From assembly GCA_002840635.1 (NCBI GenBank), contig PHBN01000017.1, forward strand, positions 1-33,319: a stretch of 33,319 nt of DNA, in the 5' to 3' direction. Shown here piece by piece: positions 17,391-25,243 of this stretch. Every line of letters begins with the position of its first letter. Positions within the stretch are counted from its first letter, which is position 1. The notes under the pieces are model-generated. The model was not told the origin of the DNA. It saw only the letters and a program-made list of their open reading frames with translations, and made no database searches. Source of the stretch: Deltaproteobacteria bacterium HGW-Deltaproteobacteria-1 (GTDB lineage: Bacteria > Desulfobacterota > Syntrophia > Syntrophales > Smithellaceae). Made by a program: the position numbers and the translations under genes.

Positions 17391-18185
17391 TTAATCCGGG
17401 CGCATGGCATCAAGTTTCATGAAGCCAAAGGGAGCAAAGGCTTGCGGGTCCGCTTCCGCGACAATGGCGCCCGGCATCATCGTGTTATCCCCTACCGTGT
17501 AAACAGCCCCTAAGACTCGAACGATCTCCACATCGCCCCAAAAATCATGTTTTGATGAACGGAAAGTCATTTCTGCCTGTCCCATCTTCATGGACTTGGG
17601 ACGCATTTGAACCGTTTCGCGCATCAGGCGGGGATTGTAATCAAAACCATTCCTCTCCGGTGCATGAAAATATTTGAAGTTGTAGACAACCGTGTCCGGC
17701 TGGGCAGCCTGTCTCTCCATTAGCACCTGCTGGATGGCCTGATCGTTGAACTTACCGGTCATCGTGGCTTTGATCTCCATAAAGCGCGTGCCATGACGTT
17801 CCGTCCATCCTTCGAGCCGATCGCCATCCTGTTTCAGCGAAATATTCGCAATTTTCTTAGGATAACCGAAAACCTCCCGCCCAAGGATCAAAGCCATATC
17901 GTTGGTGACAGGCATGGAGAGGCAATAAGCCCCCTCAACGCCGTCGTATTCCGTCAACAAGAATAGGGCGCTCTCCAAATAGGCGACGCCAAAATTCGTC
18001 CGCGGGTAATTGGCGACAAAAGCCGCACCGATAGGCATCAGGGCCGGCTTTAAAGGGGCGGGAAGCAGCCGAGCGACGACCTCCGGTTTTGTTTCAAAAT
18101 AAACGGTTAACATTTCCGCGCCATAAAATTCGACTTGCGGCACTTCATAGAAAGCCATCTCTTCCTTGAATTTGACAAAGCCCAT
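17391..18185 (-). CDS. Acetoacetate decarboxylase family protein
   Basis: A 264-residue protein of the acetoacetate decarboxylase superfamily. The start MGFVKFKEEM is chosen because GGAGGT lies 5 nt upstream of this ATG; the track's longer start runs past the RBS. Family segments visible are LTVYFETKPEVVARLLPAPLKP, TNFGVAYLESALFLLTEYDGVEG, and ALILGREVFGYPKKIANISL, which contains the GRE..GYPKK motif around the Schiff-base lysine region of the family. Many family members are not decarboxylases, so acetoacetate as substrate is uncertain. Its pairing with an acyl-CoA dehydrogenase suggests a fatty- or aromatic-acid degradation step. Confidence 0.8.
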   Translation of the reverse strand: MGFVKFKEEMAFYEVPQVEFYGAEMLTVYFETKPEVVARLLPAPLKPALMPIGAAFVANYPRTNFGVAYLESALFLLTEYDGVEGAYCLSMPVTNDMALILGREVFGYPKKIANISLKQDGDRLEGWTERHGTRFMEIKATMTGKFNDQAIQQVLMERQAAQPDTVVYNFKYFHAPERNGFDYNPRLMRETVQMRPKSMKMGQAEMTFRSSKHDFWGDVEIVRVLGAVYTVGDNTMMPGAIVAEADPQAFAPFGFMKLDAMRPD

Positions 18186-18221
18186 CATCGACCTCCTTTT
18201 TTTGTTGATCACACTAGGTGA

Positions 18222-18250
18222 AGTATTTGTTTAACTACCCTTAATGTCGA
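18222..18250 (-). promoter_or_regulatory. Possible promoter of the decarboxylase/acyl-CoA dehydrogenase operon
   Basis: Read on the minus strand, TCGACA (18245-18250) and AATACT (18222-18227) are separated by 17 nt, about 35-60 nt ahead of the start codon. Each hexamer differs from consensus by one base. Confidence 0.45.
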
Positions 18251-18448
18251 GAGGTTTACTATCACGATTTACGTTCGAAGTCATGTATCTTCATCAAAGG
18301 TGACAATTTACCGCTTACAGGAAGGCACCGTTAATCGTTGAAGCCACCTACTTATCCACAGTATTTAGCAGTCATCAGATTTAACTATTGCTGGTTGCAA
18401 GAAAGTACATCTGTAAAAAAATTATAAATCCTCACTTTATTGCTCCCG

Positions 18449-19089
18449 TTATTTCCTAGGAGCAACTCTGCGATAGTTCATGTTTGACATGAATGCAAAA
18501 CACATCGCCGTGAAACTGTGGGTGTTCCTAAAGGTTGACAAGGCTTTATGAAACAATACAGGCCAGGCGTATATTTGTCGGTTAATCTCTATCATCTTCT
18601 GGGATAACTGATCAGGCGCCATACTGCCCGGGTCATGTCATAATGATTCCAATCCCTGGGGAAGTTGGTAAAGAGCAATCGCTGCTCCTCATGATAGCGG
18701 TTAAAAACCCGCGTGCCAGGTAGCGGAGTCAGAAATGTAGTCTGCATCACATCTATTTCATGATGAACCATGTAGTCGGCACGTTGTTGCAGTTTATCGG
18801 AGGTATCTCCATCCATCCCGAAGATAAAGGCTCCTAGAGCTGCAACACCTGCACGGTTGATGCGACGGAATGCATGGGAATAATAATCTACTCCACGATT
18901 AATATTGAGCTGTTTATGGACTTCTTCCAAGGTATCGACTTGCTCTGCTTCAAGGCCCAGGAAGACCATCTTGCAACCAGCCCGGCTTGCCCAGGAAACC
19001 ACTTCATCATCATCCCCAAAGTTCAGCGAAGCCTGACAGAACCACCACTTATTCAGCTTACGCTCCACCATCCCTTTGAAAATCTCCAA
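18449..19089 (-). pseudogene. B12-binding/radical SAM protein, 3' part
   Basis: C-terminal half of a cobalamin-binding-domain radical SAM protein: DNIIGYGKDSREQ (at about 19130 down to 19090, upstream of the track ATG), WWFCQASLNFGDDDEVV, GCKMVFLGLEAEQVDTLEEV, and GAFIFGMDGDT, matching the second half of the radical SAM barrel in this group, then TFLTPLPGTRVFNRY. The track ORF stops at 18592, but a second frame carries an obvious family-like C-terminus (MAPDQLSQKMIEINRQIYAW...) to a stop at 18449, so there is another frame break near 18622. The ORF track does not list this tail. Confidence 0.7.
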
Positions 19090-19565
19090 TGCCTGCTCAC
19101 GTGAATCCTTTCCGTACCCAATGATGTTATCATCCCTGACAAATCAGACCATGATCCTCTGTAAATCTTCTGAAAACGCCCAGCCTCAACGTCCGACATC
19201 ACTTGCGGCCATACTGCCTCGGCCTCGCCTATAACCACGGCATCTGCAAAACAAAGGGCTTCATCAGGGCACATGGAAGCATGGATTCCCCCTATGATGA
19301 CAGGGACGCCTTTCTCCCGGTATAAGGAAGCGATTTCATATGCTCGACCGGCAGAGGCCGTAAAGGCTGTGATGCCTACCAGATCGGCTTCTCGATAGGA
19401 GAAGGACTCCCAGTTCTCATCAATAAGATGAACATCCCATGAAGGTGGCGTAAGAGCAGCAACAATACCCAAACCGATAGGGGGAAACCGGGAAGACCGG
19501 TTGACGGTAAGACCGACGCGGGCAGGATTCACGGGATTGACTAGGACAAGCCTTCTATTTGTCAT
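19090..19565 (-). pseudogene. B12-binding/radical SAM protein, 5' part (SAM-cluster segment deleted)
   Basis: N-terminal cobalamin-binding Rossmann domain: LVLVNPVNPARVGLTVN, RFPPIGLGIVAALTPP, LIDENWESF, DLVGITAFTASAGRAYEIA and VPVIIGGIHASMCPDEAL, which has the typical GG.H....p..al pattern, then FADAVVIGEAEAVWPQV. The coding frame leaves the family after KIYRGSWSDLSG. The region that should follow, including CxxxCxxC for the [4Fe-4S] cluster, is absent. Family-like sequence resumes in another frame at (V)RDDNIIGYGKDS near 19135. Roughly 60-70 residues are missing. Related proteins modify lipids or hopanoids, but the substrate here is unknown. Confidence 0.75.
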
Positions 19566-19635
19566 GCCTATTACCTCGTTTAATTAGTCAAATTAATCTT
19601 CTTTAATTGATAAGACTTTGCTTATGGATAGCTAA

Positions 19636-19664
19636 ACTATAGGAAGGCTGGTCTTGCATGTCAA
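19636..19664 (-). promoter_or_regulatory. Promoter of the B12/radical SAM gene with overlapping inverted repeat
   Basis: On the minus strand, TTGACA (19659-19664) and TATAGT (19636-19641) are 17 nt apart, about 70 nt ahead of the start codon at 19565. A 6-bp inverted repeat, GTCTTG/CAAGAC with a 5-nt loop (19651-19667), overlaps the -35 and could be an operator. The rest of 19566-19848 shows no gene. Confidence 0.7.
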
Positions 19665-19848
19665 GACAATCTTGGATTCACTGTTGACGATTTGGTTGTT
19701 ACAGGAAGAAAAAATGCGGTCTGCACCTACAATGCTGCAAATCGTTATGTCCTGTAATGTGTTTTTTCCCAATTGAAAGGTTTAACGTGCGGCTCAGCAG
19801 CGGCTGCAAGCTGTCCACTGGATTTGCTGGGTGGTGGTTTTCTTTCAC

Positions 19849-20253
19849 TCATTTTGTATTAGAACGCACTTGGTCAAGGTTCTTCTCTTTGGAAAAGAAA
19901 GCCTTGTCGAGAACTTCGATCTCTTCCGGACTACAGACATCGGATGCTTTGGACTTGAGATCCATTGACTTCTCAAATACTACCATAATGCTTTCACAAG
20001 GGTACTCTTGGCACAATCCACAGTTGTCTATTCCTTTTTCATAGGCACAATCACGAATTTTTGAATAGGCGCATGTATTCTTAGGTGTGCATCCAGAACA
20101 TGCTAAATTATGAACTGAGAAATCTCTATCTCTCAAACCAAGACGCACCCATAATTCCTTAACTTTTTCTAATTCCTCTAAACTTCTCGCTTGAGTTGCA
20201 AGATAACGAGGGCAACAAGAACAATTATCCCCGCATACTCCGATCATGTTCAT
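19849..20253 (-). CDS. DUF3795 family cysteine-rich protein
   Basis: A 134-residue protein with the DUF3795 cysteine layout: GVCGDNCSCCPRYLAT at the N-terminus, CSGCTPKNTCAYSKIRDCA in the middle and CGLCQEYPCESI further on, about eleven cysteines in all, consistent with bound zinc or an Fe-S cluster. No function is established for the family. A weak purine-rich RBS precedes ATG; the second Met (two residues on) is an alternative start. It stands alone and is neither close to nor overlapping its neighbours. Confidence 0.8.
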   Translation of the reverse strand: MNMIGVCGDNCSCCPRYLATQARSLEELEKVKELWVRLGLRDRDFSVHNLACSGCTPKNTCAYSKIRDCAYEKGIDNCGLCQEYPCESIMVVFEKSMDLKSKASDVCSPEEIEVLDKAFFSKEKNLDQVRSNTK

Positions 20254-20605
20254 ATCTCACTTCATCCCGCCAACAATTAATATATCAACTTGGTTTGTTT
20301 CAATTTTGAAGGGAAATATTACTCTTTATTGAAAAGAATGAAAAGAATAATTTACTTAAATCATCAAGAAAAGCAGATAGATGATGACCAATATCTGTTA
20401 ATCTGTCAAACATCCACTTGGTACGTATAGCAGGAAGCTCTCGCTGCCACCCACAAACAAATAATGAGATATTACTATTGGAATTGCAGATTAACAAAAG
20501 GTGTATGTTTGCGACCCAAGAAAATAATCAAATAACCTATTTATTGGAATGCCCGGAAGAGCCCGGCTGTTGGGTGCTGTCATTTTCACTAATAAAGCTG
20601 ACAAC
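20254..20605. other. Intergenic stretch, possible gene remnant
   Basis: About 350 nt between DUF3795 and the MBL-fold gene. A minus-strand ORF (20300-20497) ends with a helical-looking segment (WMFDRLTDIGHHLSAFLDDLSKLF) that could be the tail of a lost regulator, but I cannot assign it. No promoter, RNA or repeat stands out. Confidence 0.2.
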
Positions 20606-21577
20606 CTACTTTTGCCCCTGGAAGATATAGGTCGTCCCAACAGCATTCAAGATGAAACACTCCGGCATCTGCTCTGCGAAACGGCTGATTGCCTTCCAAC
20701 CCGTGCAGTGCATGGGTGCGATATAGTCCGGATTGATTGATTTCATTTCTCTGATTGTGGGGTCTATGATTTTTTCATTTTCCCCTGAAAGGTGGAATCC
20801 GCCGAGGACAGCATGGACTTTGTCAATACATGAGATTTTTTGGAGGTGTTTAACTGTATTGATGATTCCGGCATGGGAACACCCCCCAACTACCACTAGG
20901 CCGCAACCCTTTATGTTGACCGCCAACCCCTGGTCGTCGTAAAATGGGTCCAATATCCATTCTTCATTAATTCTGGCTTCCATTTCCGGCATGCCCTTTT
21001 CAAAGTCCGTTTGTCGTGCTACTTTTCCTGAAAGTAGGACAAGGTCTGAAGCTATGGTCTGAGCCTCTTTTGTCTTCTCCAATTTCGCGCCTGCTTTTGT
21101 GAGTGCCATTTCATCCATCCCCGGCATGTCAATGTGGAGTTGAGGATTCACTTTAAAACGACGAGAGACAAATGCGTCCATCTGCAAAAACACCGGCATC
21201 CCTTTCTTCGCTTGTTCAAGAAACGCTAGCAGTCCTCCGAAGTGGTCGAAGTGTCCGTGACTGAGAACGACAGCCTCGATGTCTTTGAAATTAGCACCTA
21301 CTTGCCCCATCATCACAGCCATGCTCGATGCAAAGGCCTGGGCGTTGTGGAGCAGGCATGTTCCCGAAATCCCCGTATCAAAGAGCAGTGTGTGGGTCTC
21401 CGAACCTGCATAGACTTTAATGAGATAGGATAATCCCGGTTCTGACAGTGGCCCACTCGGCGGTAATACTCGCAGCCGTTTAGCGACATCTGTATCTGAT
21501 AGGAAGAAATCGGAGTAGTTGTCGACGAGAACGACGATTTCGACTTTATCTGCTTCCCTTATCATCATTGCGCTCAT
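20606..21577 (-). CDS. MBL-fold metallohydrolase, DHPS/RFA-P synthase-like
   Basis: A 323-residue metallo-beta-lactamase-fold hydrolase. The start is placed at MSAMMIREADK because GGAGG lies about 7 nt before that ATG; the track start is four codons upstream, inside the RBS. Metal motif VLSHGHFDHFGGL provides HxHxDH, with a further His in VVVGGCSHAGIINT and a last one in APMHCTGWKA. The order VDNYSD... LLFDTG... SHGHFDH... GCSHAG... GGFHL is the pattern of the '7,8-dihydropterin-6-methyl dihydrofolate synthase/RFA-P synthase-like' MBL group. The substrate is uncertain. The DUF6125-like gene lies just upstream and may be co-transcribed. Confidence 0.85.
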   Translation of the reverse strand: MSAMMIREADKVEIVVLVDNYSDFFLSDTDVAKRLRVLPPSGPLSEPGLSYLIKVYAGSETHTLLFDTGISGTCLLHNAQAFASSMAVMMGQVGANFKDIEAVVLSHGHFDHFGGLLAFLEQAKKGMPVFLQMDAFVSRRFKVNPQLHIDMPGMDEMALTKAGAKLEKTKEAQTIASDLVLLSGKVARQTDFEKGMPEMEARINEEWILDPFYDDQGLAVNIKGCGLVVVGGCSHAGIINTVKHLQKISCIDKVHAVLGGFHLSGENEKIIDPTIREMKSINPDYIAPMHCTGWKAISRFAEQMPECFILNAVGTTYIFQGQK

Positions 21578-21636
21578 TAAGGCCTCCATTTAGGTTTGCT
21601 AGCAGCAACCTGACCCTGCCCCCAGCCTGCTTTTTA

Positions 21637-22182
21637 TTAAGATAGAAAGGTGATATTCTCTATGACAGTCTCACAACGACTATTGCCATCTTTCAAACAT
21701 TTAATCATTGTTTCTTTTACAGTCACTCCCATGGCTTCATACCAACCAGCACGTATACCAAAACAGCCGCATTGATAATCTTTATCAACATTAATACTCT
21801 TAACTTTTGTGTGGGCATAGCATCGCTTCATAATACCTATCCCTTTATCTGGACTCTGAAATTGAAATTCATAATCAAAATATTCCTGAGGGAGTAATGT
21901 CTGCATTGCTATTTCAAATAATATCATAAATTCATTTCTATCTTTAATCTTTTCCATATTCAATAACTTCACCAAGCGAAGCATTTCGACTTTACTAGTC
22001 CTTTGGGCGACTTGTAGATTCATTTGGTTGGCTATATCCCAACCTGAGTTCATCGCCACAGCCATCATCCAATATGAATCAAGTGTCCATTTGCTCTTAG
22101 CGAGAAGTTCTCTTTTTTCTTCCATGGTAATTTTATCCAGCATTTTTGGGGCAGTTTTCTTTAATAACTGATAATCATTCAT
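21637..22182 (-). CDS. DUF6125-like protein (ATC hydrolase-like region)
   Basis: A 181-residue soluble protein. MTMEEKRELLAKSKWTLDSYWMMAVAMNSGWDIANQMNL in the N-terminal part and a Cys-rich C-terminal part (IMKRCYAHTKVKSI, YQCGCFGIRAGWYEAMGV, GNSRCETVI) fit my recollection of DUF6125 and of the L-2-amino-thiazoline-4-carboxylate hydrolase fold. No catalytic role can be asserted. RBS GGAGG precedes ATG. An inverted repeat with 9-bp arms sits 19 nt upstream. It is transcribed towards the MBL-fold gene 60 nt on. Confidence 0.55.
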   Translation of the reverse strand: MNDYQLLKKTAPKMLDKITMEEKRELLAKSKWTLDSYWMMAVAMNSGWDIANQMNLQVAQRTSKVEMLRLVKLLNMEKIKDRNEFMILFEIAMQTLLPQEYFDYEFQFQSPDKGIGIMKRCYAHTKVKSINVDKDYQCGCFGIRAGWYEAMGVTVKETMIKCLKDGNSRCETVIENITFLS

Positions 22183-22200
22183 TGTTGGCCTCCAAAAATA

Positions 22201-22228
22201 TTAATTCAATGTTTCATGTTTGAATTAA
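22201..22228. promoter_or_regulatory. Inverted repeat upstream of the DUF6125-like gene
   Basis: TTAATTCAA at 22201-22209 and TTGAATTAA at 22220-22228 form perfect 9-bp arms around a 10-nt spacer, ending 19 nt before the start codon. Geometry suits a dimeric repressor operator. A leader hairpin is also possible. Confidence 0.4.
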
Positions 22229-22396
22229 AATAAAATCCTAAAAACAGGAAAATAATTCCTTGGGGGCTAATAATGGGCAACTTCTGATAAATCATTTTCG
22301 TGTTGAACTCCAGAAGTTGAGGTTTAGGTTGATGGATTAACTGAAATAATAAGAGAGTCTATGATTTTTAAATGCTCTTATTAGAATTGAAAGTCA

Positions 22397-22414
22397 AGGA
22401 GGAAATTTCCTCCT
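22397..22414. promoter_or_regulatory. 18-bp perfect palindrome in divergent intergenic region
   Basis: AGGAGGAAA followed by TTTCCTCCT with no spacer. It sits mid-way between the minus-strand DUF6125-like gene and the plus-strand ArsR gene. No U-run follows on either strand, so a protein-binding site is as likely as a terminator. The remainder of 22229-22557 shows nothing else. Confidence 0.4.
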
Positions 22415-22557
22415 CAAATTGTTTATTGTTAGTTGTAAGTAGCACTGAAGCTAAGGTTGCAACCAATGGCGCTTTGACTTTTGTTCATCCGTGACGCGTT
22501 TATGTAATTATACCAAGATATAGACCCCCTTTTTAGAAAATTATATATAAATATTGC

Positions 22558-22590
22558 TTGACAGATAATTGCAATATGGCTAAATTGCCA
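22558..22590 (+). promoter_or_regulatory. ArsR-cluster promoter with overlapping inverted repeat
   Basis: TTGACA at 22558-22563, a 17-nt spacer, then TAAATT at 22581-22586. The -10 is the centre of TGGC-TAAATT-GCCA (22577-22590), so a dimeric repressor bound there would cover it. The ArsR-type gene starts 27 nt later, which points to autoregulation. The ORF-track start for the regulator (22558) is this promoter, not a start codon. Confidence 0.7.
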
Positions 22591-22617
22591 AATAGTAATA
22601 TAGTGACGGAGGGCAAA

Positions 22618-22950
22618 ATGAAAAATACTTTAAAGACACGGTATGAGGCAAGGGCGAAAATAATCAAAGCCATGGCGCATCCCAGTCGGCTTCTGATTAT
22701 CGAAGAGCTCAATAGAAAGGAGCACTGCGTAGGCGAACTCACTGAAATGATCGGTGCGGACGCTTCGACCGTGTCCAAGCATTTGAGCATTTTGAAGAAT
22801 GCCGGTCTTGTGAACGATGACAAGCGGGGAAATTTAATTTTCTATACCTTGCGTGTTCCCTGCATCATGCAGTTCATGAGCTGCGTGGAGGATGTGATTT
22901 CGGCCAATGCCCGGCAGCAAAATGCTATTTTAAAATGCTGCAGGGGATGA
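22618..22950 (+). CDS. ArsR/SmtB family metalloregulator
   Basis: A 110-residue winged-helix repressor. Start ATG 22618 is set by GGAGGG 4-9 nt upstream; the track start lies in the promoter. KAMAHPSRLLIIEEL and GADASTVSKHLSILKNAGLV are the ArsR helix-turn-helix core, followed by the wing RGNLIFYTL. The metal-site helix is KEHCVGELTEM. Further cysteines lie near the end (VPCIMQFMSCVED and LKCCRG), so thiolate sensing of As(III), Sb(III) or a soft metal is plausible. The exact sensor site cannot be fixed. Repression is predicted to be relieved by metal(loid) at the overlapping operator, controlling the whole downstream cluster. Confidence 0.88.
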   Translation: MKNTLKTRYEARAKIIKAMAHPSRLLIIEELNRKEHCVGELTEMIGADASTVSKHLSILKNAGLVNDDKRGNLIFYTLRVPCIMQFMSCVEDVISANARQQNAILKCCRG

Positions 22951-23052
22951 ACAACGTGATGGCTTCAGTCACAGATTAAAGAACGGTATGGCCATAGAGG
23001 GGAATGCCTGAAAAAAAAATCATTAATGCTTCATTATAAAGGAGTGATCAAT

Positions 23053-23289
23053 ATGAAAATTGAGATTCTAGGCGTCGGATGTGCGAAGTGTCATAAACTG
23101 GAAGAACTGGTCCGCGAAGTTGTTAAAAAAGAAGGCGTAAGCGCGGATATTTCCAAGGTGGAAGACTTCAAAAAGATCATGGCCTATGGCGTCATGACGA
23201 CGCCGGCTCTGGTTGTAGACGGAGAAGTAAAGGTTGCAGGAAAGATTCCGTCCTCTGAAGACATAAAGAAACTACTTGGAATTAAATGA
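23053..23289 (+). CDS. Thioredoxin-like mini-protein with CAKC redox motif
   Basis: A 78-residue cytoplasmic redox protein of the TM0996/MTH895 'small thioredoxin' type. It begins MKIEILGVGCAKCHKLEEL with the redox pair CAKC, and the family's cis-proline region is TTPALVVDGEVKVAG. RBS AAGGAG precedes ATG 23053; the track start is 9 codons too early. Its stop overlaps the permease start (ATGA), so the two are coupled. Small thioredoxins next to ArsP-type permeases are a recurrent arrangement and may supply or receive thiols at the permease Cys motif. Confidence 0.85.
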   Translation: MKIEILGVGCAKCHKLEELVREVVKKEGVSADISKVEDFKKIMAYGVMTTPALVVDGEVKVAGKIPSSEDIKKLLGIK

Positions 23290-24356
23290 AGGATACACCA
23301 AAAATGGCTGAATATTGTAATACATTATCTAAAAACGAACAGGAAAATAAGAAGAAATACATTCCACTTGTGCTGATTCCACTGGCGGTTGCTGTTTATG
23401 TTTTTCTGGAACAGGGCGTTAATTTCTTTGTGGATCACGTAATAAATCTGGAAAAAGGAAGACATCTGACCGAAGCCATCCGCTTTTTTCTCTACGATAC
23501 CCCAAAAGTGCTGATCCTTCTTACGGTTATTGTTTTTGTCGTGGGAATTATCCGTTCCTATTTTTCAGCGGAAAAAACCCGAAAAGCGCTGGAGGGCAAA
23601 CCTTTGTTCGTTGGAAATATCATGGCCGCCTGTCTGGGTATTGTGACGCCCTTTTGCAGTTGTTCGGCCATACCCCTCTTTATCGGTTTTGTGGAGAGCG
23701 GCATTCCCCTGGGGGTTACTTTTTCATTTCTGGTTGCAGCGCCCATGATTAATGAAGTGGCGCTGGTGTTACTCTTCGGGCTCTTCGGCTGGAAGACGGC
23801 TCTGCTATATGCTTCAACGGGATTATTAATTGCCATCTTTTCCGGTTGGGTAATCGGCAGATTGAAAGTGGAGCGTTTTGTCGAGGAATGGGTTTATGAG
23901 ATCAAATCCGGTGATTTTCAAATGGTGGAACAAAAAATCACATTTAATGACAGAATTCAGACGGGCTATACGGCCGTTGTGGATATTGTCTCCAAGGTCT
24001 GGATTTACATTGTTGCAGGAATAGCCGTAGGGGCGGTGATTCACGGTTATGTGCCTGAGAACTTCATGGCTTCCCTCATGGGCAAGGGTGCATGGTGGTC
24101 GGTGCCGCTTGCGGTTGCTATCGGCGTACCGCTTTATTCCAATGCAGCAGGTTTCATTCCGATTCTACAAGCGCTCCTGGGCAAAGGCGCAGCATTGGGA
24201 ACTGCTCTGGCGTTTATGATGTCGACCATTGGGCTATCGCTCCCCGAAATGATTATTCTCAAAAAAGTCATGAAACTACCGCTCATAATTGTTTTTGTGA
24301 GTGTTGTGGCTACGGGGATCATGATCGTCGGATTTTTATTCAACTGGGTTTATTAA
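23286..24356 (+). CDS. ArsP/DUF318-type permease
   Basis: A 356-residue inner-membrane transporter with about 10 hydrophobic segments. The TPFCSCSAIPLFIGF motif, with its two cysteines, is the hallmark of the permease (DUF318/ArsP, SO_0444-like) family. A second half-repeat has GVPLYSNAAGFIPILQALL in the equivalent position and lacks the cysteines. ArsP proteins export trivalent organoarsenicals, while other members have been linked to Cu/Zn, so the substrate is left open. The start overlaps the preceding stop by 4 bp. A cytoplasmic loop around KSGDFQMVEQK separates the two halves. Confidence 0.85.
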   Translation: MKDTPKMAEYCNTLSKNEQENKKKYIPLVLIPLAVAVYVFLEQGVNFFVDHVINLEKGRHLTEAIRFFLYDTPKVLILLTVIVFVVGIIRSYFSAEKTRKALEGKPLFVGNIMAACLGIVTPFCSCSAIPLFIGFVESGIPLGVTFSFLVAAPMINEVALVLLFGLFGWKTALLYASTGLLIAIFSGWVIGRLKVERFVEEWVYEIKSGDFQMVEQKITFNDRIQTGYTAVVDIVSKVWIYIVAGIAVGAVIHGYVPENFMASLMGKGAWWSVPLAVAIGVPLYSNAAGFIPILQALLGKGAALGTALAFMMSTIGLSLPEMIILKKVMKLPLIIVFVSVVATGIMIVGFLFNWVY

Positions 24357-24417
24357 TTAAGTACCGACGATCTAAAACGATCTGTTTGAAGTCATCAAAA
24401 TAGTATGGAGGATAGTT

Positions 24418-25212
24418 ATGACCAAAGAATCGCGAATAATGGATTTGTCAATCGGTTTTATCGGTGGCGGGAGAGTTACACGAATACTGCTGGACGGATG
24501 GGAAAAAGATGGGGATTTACCGGGAGAAATCATTGTGAGTGATGCAAATCCGGATGCGTTACAAACGCTAAAAGCAGCGCATCCCGGAATTGAAATCAGC
24601 GCGGAAAGCAGTAAGGCAGCCGGGTGTGATGTCGTCTTTATAGCGCTGCATCCACCAGCTATCGATGGCATTCTGGAAGGTATTAAAGCCGCTTTAAAAC
24701 CCACTGCTGTTTTGATCTCACTTGCCCCCAAATGGACGATCGCCAAATTGTCGGCGTCGCTCGGCGGTTTTAACCGGATTGTTCGCATAATTCCTAACGC
24801 TCCCTCTGTTATCGGCAAAGGGTATAACCCCTTAGCTTTTTCTTCTGCCATAACCGATGACATGAAAAAAGATATTTGCCGTTTGTTTAAAGCTCTGGGC
24901 GATTGTCCGGAAGTGGAAGAAACAAAACTTGAAGCTTACGCGATACTGTCGGCGATGGGGCCGACCTATCTCTGGTTTCAGATGCAGAAACTTCGGGAAC
25001 TTGGCGCATCCTTTGGTCTGACGGCAGAAGAAACCGACAAAGCTTTATATGAAATGGTCAAGGGGGCGGCCAAAACGCTTTTTAAAGGCGGCATGTCCTA
25101 TGGCGATGTTGTCAATCTGGTTCCGGTGAAGCCATTGGCCGAAGATGAAGCCGCGATCCTTCAGGCGTATGAAACAAAGCTTAAAGGACTTTACGAGAAA
25201 CTGAAAGGTTGA
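24418..25212 (+). CDS. ProC-like NAD(P)-binding oxidoreductase
   Basis: A 264-residue protein with an N-terminal Rossmann fold, SIGFIGGGRVTRILLDGW, of the pyrroline-5-carboxylate reductase type. It has VRIIPNAPSVIGKGYNPLA, where ProC has (R).mPN.p...g.g. The C-terminal helical region (ETDKALYEMVKGAAKTLFKGG) is in the right place, but the ProC signature with P-G-G-T/A-T is absent; MSYGDVVNLVPVKPLAEDE stands there instead. Proline synthesis is therefore doubtful, and a dehydrogenase of another substrate is more likely. RBS GGAGG precedes ATG. Its place between a permease and a DGC protein suggests a role in metal or thiol handling. Confidence 0.6.
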   Translation: MTKESRIMDLSIGFIGGGRVTRILLDGWEKDGDLPGEIIVSDANPDALQTLKAAHPGIEISAESSKAAGCDVVFIALHPPAIDGILEGIKAALKPTAVLISLAPKWTIAKLSASLGGFNRIVRIIPNAPSVIGKGYNPLAFSSAITDDMKKDICRLFKALGDCPEVEETKLEAYAILSAMGPTYLWFQMQKLRELGASFGLTAEETDKALYEMVKGAAKTLFKGGMSYGDVVNLVPVKPLAEDEAAILQAYETKLKGLYEKLKG

Positions 25213-25243
25213 TCATTTATCAAGAAAAAAGGGAGGTAGCGTT

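Noticed and set aside
18353-18361. TTATCCACA, a perfect DnaA box
   Set aside because: Single copy with no AT-rich unwinding element, no further boxes and no dnaA/dnaN nearby; likely coincidence.
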